DNA of 64,000 nt from Zobellia barbeyronii (GTDB taxonomy: Bacteria; Bacteroidota; Bacteroidia; Flavobacteriales; Flavobacteriaceae): assembly GCF_018603515.1 (NCBI RefSeq), contig NZ_JACATN010000006.1:1-64000 (forward strand), read 5' to 3'. The notes below the pieces were generated by a model, which did not search any database, was not told the DNA's origin, and saw only the letters and a list, made by a program, of their open reading frames with translations. Shown piece by piece: positions 44,142 to 52,952 of the stretch (position 1 is the first letter of the stretch; the number at the start of each line of letters is the position of its first letter). The translations under genes and the position numbers were made by a program.

Positions 44142-46394
44142 CTATTCAACTACTATATCATTTTCAATTTTTTGGGCAAATCTTAGCATTTTTCCACTTA
44201 AAGAAAAGAGCCAACGTAATTGCCCTATAATCAAATGAGCCTCTTGTAAATTACGCTCATCCCCTACTTTTAAGGCATTTTCAAAATCCCATACAATGGT
44301 ATTGAATTTCAGACGATTGTCCTCAAAGGATTGCTCCTGACTTTTTAGTGAAAAATTATCCTTTGTATATACATGTGCCAGAATACCAATTGCTCTTTCC
44401 AAGTTTCCTTCTATATGCGCTACAGCAGATTTAAACCCCTCGGAAGCTTCTGTGGTACAATGGTTCTGAATATACGAGCTTAAAGACGCCAATGAAGACA
44501 AAAAAGCATGGCTTAGCGTTACCAACTCATACACTTCATTTACATTTATCTGTTTTGATTTTGGTTCTTGAACCATTTGTTGAAAGGCTCCGCTTAAATT
44601 AGAGGTCTCATGAAAAGCTTTTTTACGAGTTAATCGTAAGGTTGTGTGATCTTTTTTATTTAAACTATAATAGGCTGCAATCTCCCTCAAAAAATTTTTA
44701 TTGGCTATCAGGCAATTCTTAAGGTTATTATTCATGCTTAGAAAACCCCATGCAGGCCATAATACCAAAGTGGCTAGGAATGATAATCCTGCACCAATTA
44801 CGGTATCAAGGATTCTAAACTGTATAACCGTCAAAATATCAGGACGGATAATACCGTAAATAAAAATAACACTCAATGTAATGAACGTTGCAGCTGTCTT
44901 ATAATTTCGCTGTAGCATAGAAAAGGCTACGATTAGAGAACCTATACCCAGTATTGCAAACAAATAAGTATTTTGCACAAGGGACACGATAATAAAGGCA
45001 ATAGCACCGCCTATAAGGGTTCCTATGATCCTATCCTTTGATCTTGTTTTGGTAAGTCCGTAACTAGGCCTTAAAATTATGATGATGGTCAATAAAATCC
45101 AATACGGATTCTGAAAATCAAATATGGTACCTATACCATAACCAATCATTACAGTTACCGCCAAACGAAGTGCATGCTTAAAAATAAGAGATTCAAAACT
45201 AAAATTACTCACCAACATCTTAGGGTCATAATCTTGCGGCGCTATAAATTTACGCGCATATTTTTCATCAATAAACTCTAGTTCCTCTTCCTTAGGGTCA
45301 TCTAATAACCACTTTATCTTTTTTAATAGCTCTACTTGTTGTTCTTGGTATTCATATAGATTTTGGAGCATTAAATATGCACTCAAATTCTCATTATTTG
45401 GTTTCGATTTTAGCACGGATATCTCAATCTCTATGTCTTTTAGAGCTTGTTGCAACTCTCCGTTTTTAGGTAATTTTTTCTTATTCTTTCCAGCGTAACC
45501 TATTTCTTCTAATTGCTCGGACACTTTGAACATTAACTTTTGAAACCGCTCTACAAACTGGGGATGTTTTTCCAAAACTACAGCCATATTACTGTAATTA
45601 ACTGGTTTAGCTATGGCTATTTCAAGCATTTCTACAAGCTGAGCTAAGACCAACAATTTCTTACTATGGTAAATAGAACGTCCTGAACTTCTACGATAAA
45701 GGATAAGAGTCTCCCTTAACTTCTCATGTTTCTCCATGAGTTGCTCTTGTAATTTATGGAGCTCGGAAAGTAACTTTTGCCTATCAAGACCCGGCTCAAT
45801 CAATTGCCCTCTAATATGTAAAAAATTGGAAGTTAAGAGATAGGTTTCTTGAAAAGTCTCCTCTATTTCTCCTGTAGGATTAATACCGTGCCAAACCACA
45901 GCTAATAGCAGATACCACAAACCGCCCAGCCCCACCAACAATGCATATTGATAAACTTCTAGCTCCTGCAGTTCGTGTGCAAAACTCAGAACCAAGGCCA
46001 GTAAACCAGAAAAACTGATTAATGAAGCCCTAAAACCAAATACGGAGATATAAGCAATGGAAAAGGTCAATAGACCTAAAACGGGTATCAAAATGTAAAT
46101 GGGCAAATCCAGATACCCCCCAATAAAACTAACGATGACCACTAAAGCGGCAGAGAAGAGAATACCAATTTTCTTATGTCTGTAGCTACCACTTGCATCG
46201 CTAGGCGAACTCCAAAAAGCTCCAAAACATATGGCCAGACCAATTTCTAACTGGTCAAAATATATTCCCAAAAGAATAGGAACAGTAACCGCTACGCCAA
46301 CCATTATAGCTTTAGAAAAATCAGCGCTCTTAAAAAATTGTAAAAGCTCTCTAAAGTTTATTGCTATGTTTCCTTTAAATATGCCCAAAACCAT
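44142..46394 (-). CDS. FUSC family inner-membrane protein
   Basis: This encodes 750 residues. Two sets of about five to six membrane helices (about 25-160 and 400-530) flank a long soluble region, as in YccS/YhfK and fusaric-acid-resistance-like proteins. Typical motifs are 'GIYFDQLEIGLAICFGAFWSSPSD' (shortened) in the first and 'NPYWILLTIIIILRPSYGLTKTRSKDR' (shortened), then 'GTLIGGAIAF', in the second. It may export aromatic acids or other small compounds, but the substrate is not known. Its stop lies 20 bases from that of the receiver gene (convergent), and its promoter overlaps that of the divergent DUF294 gene. Confidence 0.88.
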   Translation of the reverse strand: MVLGIFKGNIAINFRELLQFFKSADFSKAIMVGVAVTVPILLGIYFDQLEIGLAICFGAFWSSPSDASGSYRHKKIGILFSAALVVIVSFIGGYLDLPIYILIPVLGLLTFSIAYISVFGFRASLISFSGLLALVLSFAHELQELEVYQYALLVGLGGLWYLLLAVVWHGINPTGEIEETFQETYLLTSNFLHIRGQLIEPGLDRQKLLSELHKLQEQLMEKHEKLRETLILYRRSSGRSIYHSKKLLVLAQLVEMLEIAIAKPVNYSNMAVVLEKHPQFVERFQKLMFKVSEQLEEIGYAGKNKKKLPKNGELQQALKDIEIEISVLKSKPNNENLSAYLMLQNLYEYQEQQVELLKKIKWLLDDPKEEELEFIDEKYARKFIAPQDYDPKMLVSNFSFESLIFKHALRLAVTVMIGYGIGTIFDFQNPYWILLTIIIILRPSYGLTKTRSKDRIIGTLIGGAIAFIIVSLVQNTYLFAILGIGSLIVAFSMLQRNYKTAATFITLSVIFIYGIIRPDILTVIQFRILDTVIGAGLSFLATLVLWPAWGFLSMNNNLKNCLIANKNFLREIAAYYSLNKKDHTTLRLTRKKAFHETSNLSGAFQQMVQEPKSKQINVNEVYELVTLSHAFLSSLASLSSYIQNHCTTEASEGFKSAVAHIEGNLERAIGILAHVYTKDNFSLKSQEQSFEDNRLKFNTIVWDFENALKVGDERNLQEAHLIIGQLRWLFSLSGKMLRFAQKIENDIVVE

Positions 46395-46398
46395 GCTT

Positions 46399-46428
46399 TT
46401 GAACTATCAAAGATAGCAGATAACTTTG
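46399..46428 (+). promoter_or_regulatory. Promoter of the DUF294/CBS gene
   Basis: TTG (46399-46401) and an exact -7 box TAACTTTG (46421-46428) are 19 bases apart. The start of transcription near 46434 would leave a leader of about 140 bases. It occupies the same bases as the FUSC promoter on the other strand. Confidence 0.6.
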
Positions 46429-46439
46429 GGCTGCTTCAA
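46408..46439 (-). promoter_or_regulatory. Promoter of the FUSC gene
   Basis: On the minus strand TTG (46439-46437) is followed after 21 bases by an exact TATCTTTG (46415-46408). Transcription would start near 46402, only about eight bases before the FUSC ATG. Confidence 0.6.
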
Positions 46440-46575
46440 AATGTTTAGCCTTCTTTCTAGAAAACTATTAACCCAAACTAAAAGAAGCGATGAAGAAGCC
46501 TTGGTATTCGTTCTTTATTTGGTTTTCCTTTTTTTTATGCTCCTCCTGATCTAACTTTAGCTTTAAATTTACTTT

Positions 46576-48501
46576 ATGAAGAATACGATTTCTGCTCGGG
46601 TTGCCGATTTCCTCAAAAACTACCCGCCTTTTAACGAAGTAGCTACCAAGGAACTAGAAAACCTATCCGAACAAGTACGTATTATCTACAAAGTAAAGGG
46701 CGAGGTAATCTTTACTATTGAAGAAGAAGCTCACCCTTGTTTTTATGTAGTACATAAAGGTGCTGTAGTACTTACCAAAGAGCCGAATGATGAGGTTGTA
46801 GATTTATGTGATGAAGGTGATATTTTTGGCCTACGCCCACTTATTGCGAACGAAAACTATAAAATTGGAGCTAAAGCCTATGAAGAAACTATTCTTTACG
46901 CTATTCCAATAATTGAGTTTAAGCCGATAATTAAAGAATACGAAGCAGTTGGTACTTTTTTAATTGAAAGCTTTGCCTCCAACACCCGTAATCCATATTC
47001 AAAAAGTTATAGAGGAAAACTTTATGAGGGCTCCACTCCCACAGAAAGTAACCCCCTAAAAAGCAGTGAATTATTAGACGTGCAGGGCGTATCATATTCA
47101 AAAAAACTGATTTCTTGTTCCGAGAATACGACAATAAAGACCATAGCCACTACAATGACCGAAAAAAGAGTTGGATCTGTATTGATTGTAAAAGACAACC
47201 TTCCCGTTGGTATTATAACGGATAAAGATTTGCGGAATAAAATTGCTACCGGCCTTTTTCCTATAACCACTCGCGCTAAAAATGTCATGAGTTCGCCGGT
47301 AATTACCTATCCAAAAAAAATGACCGTCACACAAGCCCAAATGGCCATGATGAAAAGTAGTATTAGCCACTTGTGCCTTACTATGGACGGCACCCCAGAT
47401 TCCGAAGCCGTAGGTATCATAAGCAAGCATGACATTATGTTTGAGCTAGGAAACAACCCCGCAGTACTACTAAAAGCCATAAAAAGAGCTAACGGATTCA
47501 AAAAACTAAAAACAGTCCGCAGAAGAATTATGGACTTGTTAAGTGGGTATTTAGAACAGAATTTACCATTAACACTTATCTCAAAAATTATTTCGGAGCT
47601 AAACGATGCCTGCATCAAACAAATCACCAAGATTGCGTTGTCCAGGATGGATGCCCCACCACCAGTTAAGTTTGCTTGGTTGGCCATGGGAAGTCAAGGT
47701 CGTAGCGAACAACTATTACAAACCGATCAAGATAACGCCTTAGTTTTTGAAAACGTACCTGATGAGCAGCTTACGGAAACACGTATTTACTTCTTAGAAT
47801 TGGCAAAATTGGTCACTAAGGGCCTATTCAAAATAGGATACGAGTATTGCCCTGCAGAAATGATGGCCTCCAACCCTGATTGGTGTTTGAGCCTAGCCGA
47901 ATGGAAAGACCGCACTTTTCACTGGATAACCAACCCTGGGCCGGATGAAGTTCTGTTGTCCTCGATATTCTTTGATTACAACCTTGCCTATGGCGATGTT
48001 AGTTTGGTGAACGAATTAAGTGCCCACCTTTTTGAAACTACCGAGAGATACCCCGTTTTCTTTTTACACCTAGCAAGCGGTGCACTCCAAAGCCCTTCCC
48101 CTAGCGGATTTTTCAGAAGCTTTTTAGTGGAAGAGGATGGTGAGTACAAGGATTTCTTTGATTTAAAACGAAGAGCTCTAATGCCTTTAATAGATGGAGC
48201 AAGAGTTCTTGTGCTCTCCCACCAAGTAAAGTCCATTAATAACACTGCAGAACGTTTTGAGAAGTTGGCTGAACTAGAACCAAACAACGAAGAACTTTTC
48301 TTAGCATGCTCCTATGCTACAAAAGCCTTGCTGAAATTCAGGACAAAACAAGGTTTATTACATAATGATTCTGGTCGTTTTATTGCTTTAACCAAACTGA
48401 CCAAAGAAGAGAAAATAAAACTGAAACGTAGCTTTAAGACCATAAAAGATTTGCAGGAGCTTCTTAAAATTCGCTTTAAAGTAACAAACCTACTCGGCTA
48501 A
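46576..48501 (+). CDS. cNMP-binding, CBS and DUF294 nucleotidyltransferase-like protein
   Basis: This encodes 641 residues. Order: cyclic-nucleotide-binding-like domain (about 15-135), two CBS motifs (about 170-300, 'MTEKRVGSVLIVKDNLPVGIITDKDLR' in shortened form, then 'SPVITYPKKMTV'), DUF294 nucleotidyltransferase-like domain with 'AMGSQGRSEQLLQTDQDNAL' around 375 (GS...TDxD metal residues present), and a helical C-terminal DUF294_C domain. The family resembles GlnD-type transferases, but the target is unknown. The stop overlaps the start of an exonuclease gene by one base (TAATG), which suggests a joint role. Confidence 0.9.
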   Translation: MKNTISARVADFLKNYPPFNEVATKELENLSEQVRIIYKVKGEVIFTIEEEAHPCFYVVHKGAVVLTKEPNDEVVDLCDEGDIFGLRPLIANENYKIGAKAYEETILYAIPIIEFKPIIKEYEAVGTFLIESFASNTRNPYSKSYRGKLYEGSTPTESNPLKSSELLDVQGVSYSKKLISCSENTTIKTIATTMTEKRVGSVLIVKDNLPVGIITDKDLRNKIATGLFPITTRAKNVMSSPVITYPKKMTVTQAQMAMMKSSISHLCLTMDGTPDSEAVGIISKHDIMFELGNNPAVLLKAIKRANGFKKLKTVRRRIMDLLSGYLEQNLPLTLISKIISELNDACIKQITKIALSRMDAPPPVKFAWLAMGSQGRSEQLLQTDQDNALVFENVPDEQLTETRIYFLELAKLVTKGLFKIGYEYCPAEMMASNPDWCLSLAEWKDRTFHWITNPGPDEVLLSSIFFDYNLAYGDVSLVNELSAHLFETTERYPVFFLHLASGALQSPSPSGFFRSFLVEEDGEYKDFFDLKRRALMPLIDGARVLVLSHQVKSINNTAERFEKLAELEPNNEELFLACSYATKALLKFRTKQGLLHNDSGRFIALTKLTKEEKIKLKRSFKTIKDLQELLKIRFKVTNLLG

Positions 48502-49160
48502 TGGATTTCTTCAAAAAAAAACGTAAAAAACACTACCCTGATTTTTGGTTAGAATACGAAGCAAAGTTCGACAAGAAGGTAGATTATACCATTTCCGAAA
48601 TACGTTTTGTTGTGTTTGATACAGAAACTACGGGCTTTGATTATGATACAGACCGCATACTATCTATTGGCGCCCTGTCCATAAAGAACAACAGTATTCC
48701 TATAAATGACAGTTTTGAGGTCTTTCTTTACCAACATTTTTACCATGCTAAAAACATAGAAATCCACGGAATTTTACAGGAAGAAAGACAAGAACGGATT
48801 ACCGAGCTAGAAGCCTTGATTAAGTTTCTAGAGTATATTGGGGATTCTGTATTGGTGGCCCATCATGCCGGTTTTGACCGGAACATGATCAACCACGCTT
48901 TGAACCGTCATGGAATGCCCAACCTGAAGAATAAATTTTTGGATACTTCAGTTCTTTACAAAAGGACTCTAATCAAATCTCCGCTGCTACATGTAAAGCC
49001 ACAATATTCTTTAGATGAGCTGGCGGAAAAATTTGACATATCAAAAAAGGATCGACACACCGCTTTGGGCGATGCCTATATAACCGCCATTGCTTTTATA
49101 AAAATTGTTCAGAGATTAAAAACAAAGAAGAATTTTTCAGCGAAAAAACTACTTAAATAA
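48501..49160 (+). CDS. DEDDh 3'-5' exonuclease (DNA pol III epsilon-like)
   Basis: This encodes 219 residues. The four acidic ligands are clear: 'VFDTETTGFD' (Exo I), 'VAHHAGFDRNM' (Exo II) and 'DRHTALGDAYITA' (Exo III with His of the DEDDh class). It starts on the last base of the DUF294 gene's stop, so it is translationally coupled to it. The same pair, a cNMP/CBS/DUF294 protein followed by this exonuclease, is known from many bacteria. Its DNA or RNA substrate is not known. It lacks the polymerase-binding C-terminus of a true epsilon subunit. Confidence 0.9.
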   Translation: MDFFKKKRKKHYPDFWLEYEAKFDKKVDYTISEIRFVVFDTETTGFDYDTDRILSIGALSIKNNSIPINDSFEVFLYQHFYHAKNIEIHGILQEERQERITELEALIKFLEYIGDSVLVAHHAGFDRNMINHALNRHGMPNLKNKFLDTSVLYKRTLIKSPLLHVKPQYSLDELAEKFDISKKDRHTALGDAYITAIAFIKIVQRLKTKKNFSAKKLLK

Positions 49161-49165
49161 AATTT

Positions 49166-50116
49166 TTACCTCTTTAAGTAATTAAGCACATTTCCTTCTA
49201 TACGATTCTGTATATCAGATATATCTGCTTTAACAAAAGTTTCTCCTGTAATGTTTTCGTAAAGCTCAATATACCTTTCAGAAACTGACTCCACATAAGT
49301 ATCTGTCATCTCTGGTAAAGTCTGCCCTTCCAAACCTTGAAAGCCATTTTTAATTAACCATTGACGCACAAATTCTTTAGATAATTGCTTTTGAGGCTCG
49401 TCTTTATCCTGTAGTTCTTTATACGTATCCGCATAAAAATAACGTGAAGAATCCGGCGTATGTATTTCGTCTATCAAGACTATCTTACCGTCTTTAGTCT
49501 TTCCAAATTCATATTTGGTATCCACTAGAATAAGACCTCTTTCTGCAGCAATCTGAGTCCCTCTTTCAAAAAGAGCTTTTGTATATTTCTCTAGCACTTC
49601 ATAATCTTCCTTAGAAACAATACCTCTTTTAAGAATATCTTCTTTAGAAATATCCTCATCATGATCACCCATTTCCGCTTTGGTAGCTGGTGTAATAATA
49701 GGCTCTGGAAATTTATCATTTTCCTTCATTCCCTCTGGCATAGCTACACCACACAACATACGCTTACCCAGTTTGTACTCACGGGCCGCATGACCAGATT
49801 GATATCCTCTAATGACCATTTCTACCTTAAAAGGCTCGCAAGCATGACCTACAGCTACATTAGGATCAGGCGTAGCCATTAACCAATTAGGAACAATGTC
49901 CTTAGTAGCTTCCATCATTTTGGTGGCTATCTGATTCAAAATTTGACCTTTGTATGGAATACCCTTTGGCATCACCACATCAAAAGCCGATAGACGGTCC
50001 GTGGCAACCATAACCAATACGCCGTTATCAAGTTTATATACTTCACGCACCTTGCCTTTGTAAACACTTTTCTGGCCCGGAAATTCAAAATTTGTATCTG
50101 TAATGGTACTGCTCAT
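49166..50116 (-). CDS. purC: SAICAR synthetase
   Basis: This encodes 316 residues, the long form common in Bacteroidota and yeast. Family signatures include '[27 protein letters not shown]' (shortened), '[17 protein letters not shown]', '[16 protein letters not shown]' and '[15 protein letters not shown]'. It joins aspartate to CAIR with ATP in purine synthesis. It lies 42 bases after phoH on the minus strand and may be read through from it. Its stop is six bases from that of the exonuclease gene (convergent). Confidence 0.96.
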   Translation of the reverse strand: MSSTITDTNFEFPGQKSVYKGKVREVYKLDNGVLVMVATDRLSAFDVVMPKGIPYKGQILNQIATKMMEATKDIVPNWLMATPDPNVAVGHACEPFKVEMVIRGYQSGHAAREYKLGKRMLCGVAMPEGMKENDKFPEPIITPATKAEMGDHDEDISKEDILKRGIVSKEDYEVLEKYTKALFERGTQIAAERGLILVDTKYEFGKTKDGKIVLIDEIHTPDSSRYFYADTYKELQDKDEPQKQLSKEFVRQWLIKNGFQGLEGQTLPEMTDTYVESVSERYIELYENITGETFVKADISDIQNRIEGNVLNYLKR

Positions 50117-50158
50117 AGGATGTTCGTGATTTTTTATTAAAAGAGAGAGAATTCTAAA

Positions 50159-51112
50159 TTAATTTTGGTGTTCTATATTCTTGTATGCGTCAATAACTTT
50201 CTTCACTAGTTTATGACGTACCACATCTTTATCATCTAGGTATATAATCTCAATACCTTCTGTATCCTTAAGTATTAGAAGCGCCTCTTTTAGACCTGAA
50301 ATCATTCTTCTTGGCAAATCTATCTGACCCGGATCACCCGTTATCATAAACTTGGCATTCTTACCCATACGAGTCAGAAACATTTTCATCTGTGCGTGAG
50401 TGGTATTTTGTGCCTCGTCCAAAATAACAAAGGCATTGTCTAAGGTACGGCCACGCATAAAAGCCAACGGAGCAATTTGAATGATATCGTTCTCAATTAA
50501 ATGCGTTAGTTTTTCAGCGGGAATCATATCTCTTAGCGCATCATATATGGGTTGCATATACGGATCTAGCTTTTCTTTTAAATCTCCTGGCAAAAACCCT
50601 AAATTCTCTCCCGCTTCTACTGCAGGTCTTGTTAAGATAATACGTCGTACTTGCTTTTCTTTCAAAGCTTTAACAGCAAGAGCTACCCCTGTATACGTTT
50701 TGCCCGTACCAGCTGGCCCTATAGCAAAAACCATATCGTTATTTTTAGCAGCAGCTACCAGCCTGCGCTGGTTTAATGTTTGCGGTTTTATCAACCTTCC
50801 GTTAACGCCATGCACCAAAGTTTCATCACTGCTTTTGGGCGTCTCGTAATCCGTAGATATATTACTGGTCAACACCCTTTCAATGACGTTTTCATCTAGT
50901 TTATTATACTTTCCAAAATGATCGGTAATCATGTCAAAGCGACGCTCGAATTCTTCCAAGAGTTCTTCGTCTCCGTAGACTTTTATCTTGCTTCCACGTG
51001 CTACTATTTTTAACTTTGGAAAATACTTTTTAAGTAGGTCGATATTTTCATTTTGTTGCCCAAAAAATTCTCTCGGGCTAATCTCGGTAAGTTCTATTAT
51101 GAGTTCGTTCAA
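50159..51112 (-). CDS. PhoH family P-loop ATPase
   Basis: This encodes 317 residues, usual for PhoH-like proteins. An N-terminal KH-like/PhoH domain ('ARGSKIKVYGDEELLEEF') precedes the ATPase with Walker A 'GPAGTGKTYTGVA', Walker B 'FVILDEAQNTTHAQMKM' and sensor-like 'MITGDPGQIDLP'. It is thought to act in RNA metabolism together with YbeY-type proteins. It is probably cotranscribed with purC. The gene on the other side, for SAM hydroxide adenosyltransferase, is divergent over 290 bases. Confidence 0.94.
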   Translation of the reverse strand: MNELIIELTEISPREFFGQQNENIDLLKKYFPKLKIVARGSKIKVYGDEELLEEFERRFDMITDHFGKYNKLDENVIERVLTSNISTDYETPKSSDETLVHGVNGRLIKPQTLNQRRLVAAAKNNDMVFAIGPAGTGKTYTGVALAVKALKEKQVRRIILTRPAVEAGENLGFLPGDLKEKLDPYMQPIYDALRDMIPAEKLTHLIENDIIQIAPLAFMRGRTLDNAFVILDEAQNTTHAQMKMFLTRMGKNAKFMITGDPGQIDLPRRMISGLKEALLILKDTEGIEIIYLDDKDVVRHKLVKKVIDAYKNIEHQN

Positions 51113-51402
51113 AAAGTTGAGGTGTTAAAATGAAAGCCTGTGAACATAATATTTCGCTTGGCTGTTTTTTTGTTATAATTTTGTTTAACAAACTTAACGA
51201 AAATTTCAGTTTGCCTAACTAAAACATATCAACATTACTGTATGATAGCGAACTCAAATAATCAGATTCATTTTTTCTCAAATAGCATCTTGCATTCCTT
51301 TCTGAAAAGGTTTAGTGTGGTCATTACGGTTTCACGCGCCATTAGGCAATCGTCTCAAACTAAGCTAACACCTGTTTTTCTTGATGTAAATGAAAATAAT
51401 TT
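51113..51402. promoter_or_regulatory. Divergent intergenic region phoH / SAM hydroxide adenosyltransferase
   Basis: TAATTTTG (51176-51183) is an exact TAnnTTTG box on the plus strand, but the nearest TTG is only 15 bases upstream, closer than usual. The distance to the plus-strand gene would leave a leader of about 215 bases. No other elements were seen. Confidence 0.35.
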
Positions 51403-52236
51403 ATGAATCCAATTATAACGCTAACCACAGATTTTGGTCTTAAAGACTACTTTGTTGGCACCCTTAAGGGAACCATCTACAAAGAGCTTCATGATGCCAG
51501 AATAGTTGATATCTCCCATAATATAAGCCCTTTCAATATTCAGGAATGTGCTTACATTCTCAAAAACTCATACGAACACTTTCCTGAAGGCACCATACAT
51601 ATTGTTGGTGTAGACTCAGAGCCCACACCGGAGAACCAACACGTAGCCGTATTGGTAAACGGCCACTATTTTATTAGTGCGAACAATGGCGTTATAGGCC
51701 TTATCACCAGTGAAATTGAGCCAGAAAAAGTGGTGGAATTGAATATACCCAACCCTAGTCATGGATCATTCCCTGTTTTAGATGTTTTTGTACAGGTTGC
51801 TTGCCATATTGCACGCGGTGGTACTTTAGAGGTCGTAGGGAAATCTTTTGACCAACTTAAGGACCTTCGCGAATTTTCACCTACCGTGATGGATAATGGA
51901 AACAAAATTATAGGTAGCGTCATTTATATTGATGCTTACGGAAATGTTGTTACCAATATTAATAGAAACTTCTTTGAAGCTTACCGAAAGGGACGAGATT
52001 TTGAGATTACTGCCCGCACGACTAAATTCACTAAGATTCATAATAAGTATAGTGATATCATCAACTTTGACTTAGATAAAGGACAGCGTAAAGGAGCAGG
52101 AGACCGTTTAGCGCTTTTCAACAGTGCTAATTACATACAACTGGCGATTTATAAAAGCGACCTGAATACCGTGGGCGGAGCCTCTACCCTATTAGGGCTT
52201 GATTTTAGAGATACGGTTACCGTTACTTTTTCTTAG
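51403..52236 (+). CDS. SAM hydroxide adenosyltransferase (DUF62 family)
   Basis: This encodes 277 residues. Typical features are 'ITLTTDFGLKDYFVGTLKG', 'VDISHNISPFNIQECAYIL', 'VGVDSEPTPE' and 'IIGSVIYIDAYGNVVTNI', matching the family that splits S-adenosylmethionine with hydroxide into adenosine and methionine; halogenases are rare relatives. Nothing here suggests a chlorinase or fluorinase. It is divergent from phoH, an order often seen in Flavobacteriia. Repeat S2 begins two bases after its stop. Confidence 0.9.
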   Translation: MNPIITLTTDFGLKDYFVGTLKGTIYKELHDARIVDISHNISPFNIQECAYILKNSYEHFPEGTIHIVGVDSEPTPENQHVAVLVNGHYFISANNGVIGLITSEIEPEKVVELNIPNPSHGSFPVLDVFVQVACHIARGGTLEVVGKSFDQLKDLREFSPTVMDNGNKIIGSVIYIDAYGNVVTNINRNFFEAYRKGRDFEITARTTKFTKIHNKYSDIINFDLDKGQRKGAGDRLALFNSANYIQLAIYKSDLNTVGGASTLLGLDFRDTVTVTFS

Positions 52237-52237
52237 C

Positions 52238-52275
52238 AAACTACCTCGAGGCAAGCGCAAGAGACATTAAAAGAA
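52238..52275. repeat. Post-stop repeat S2 (AAACTACCTCG type)
   Basis: AAACTACCTCGAGGCAAGC and a following CATTA tract match repeat S1 at 6047. A second, weaker unit TTCGTGGCAAGCCTCGGAG follows near 52288-52308, making a short tandem. Both copies lie right after stop codons. Confidence 0.55.
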
Positions 52276-52861
52276 ATATACCTTGATTTCGTGGCAAGCC
52301 TCGGAGCATTTAATATCGATTATCGAGTAAATCATAAACTGTTTATAAATTTTATGTGATGTTTTTCAGGCGTGAAAGACAATTATACCATAAAGGATAT
52401 AACCCAATGGCAGTTTTTATATCGGGCGAATTTTCATCGGCATTCACAAATCGTATTAAACCAACTTCATTACAAGGTGCTTTAGACCAAAGCGAAGAAA
52501 ACTAAATACTTGTAGTTTCAGGTGGTGATATAATCCGCAATCAGACACGTATCAATAGCATTTAGTATAAAGATATGACAAGTGGAAAAACAACTATTAC
52601 GATAACAAAGAATTTTTAATAAACGCCTTGAATTTCCATTTAGATGAAAAATGACTTATAAACATTCAAAATAAAAAAGTTTTTGCACCCTTCCAAGCCC
52701 CACCAAAGATAGCAGACCAAAAAACTAAATGATAGCTAATAAATATAGGGCTTCCCATAGGGTTAACACTTCTTCTTGAAGTCATTTTGAGCTATTTTAG
52801 AAGACGTAAATACAGGGCCTAGGTGTTAATAAGTTTGTTTCGCTAAAAAATGCTTTTCAAA
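52276..52861. other. Intergenic region with possible decayed cassette
   Basis: No intact gene was found over about 590 bases. An open frame at 52359-52505 codes for 48 residues (MFFRRERQLYHKGYNP...QSEEN) that may be a gene remnant. GGGCTTCCCATAGGGTTAAC at 52747-52766 matches the first part of spacer R4, so a decayed copy of the cassette spacer is likely. Confidence 0.45.
52746..52780. repeat. Degenerate cassette spacer R6
   Basis: AGGGCTTCCCATAGGGTT lines up with GGGCTTTCCCATAAGGTTT in R4, with one gap and one change. The following core is lost. It is the weakest member of the family. Confidence 0.4.
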
Positions 52862-52869
52862 TATCTTTG
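52862..52869 (+). promoter_or_regulatory. Probable -7 box for dnaN
   Basis: TATCTTTG is an exact TAnnTTTG box, 84 bases before the dnaN ATG. The nearest TTG upstream is about 23 bases away, slightly longer than the usual spacing. Confidence 0.5.
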
Positions 52870-52952
52870 TTTCACTCAGGTTTTTTAAAACTTGGTTTAA
52901 ATTCGAGACATTTTAGACACTATATACCACAATTTGAAATAACGATTCTCCT

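Noticed and set aside
51403-52236. SAM-dependent chlorinase or fluorinase
   Set aside because: The gene lies in a conserved housekeeping setting next to phoH/purC, and the common hydroxide adenosyltransferase function is the better call.
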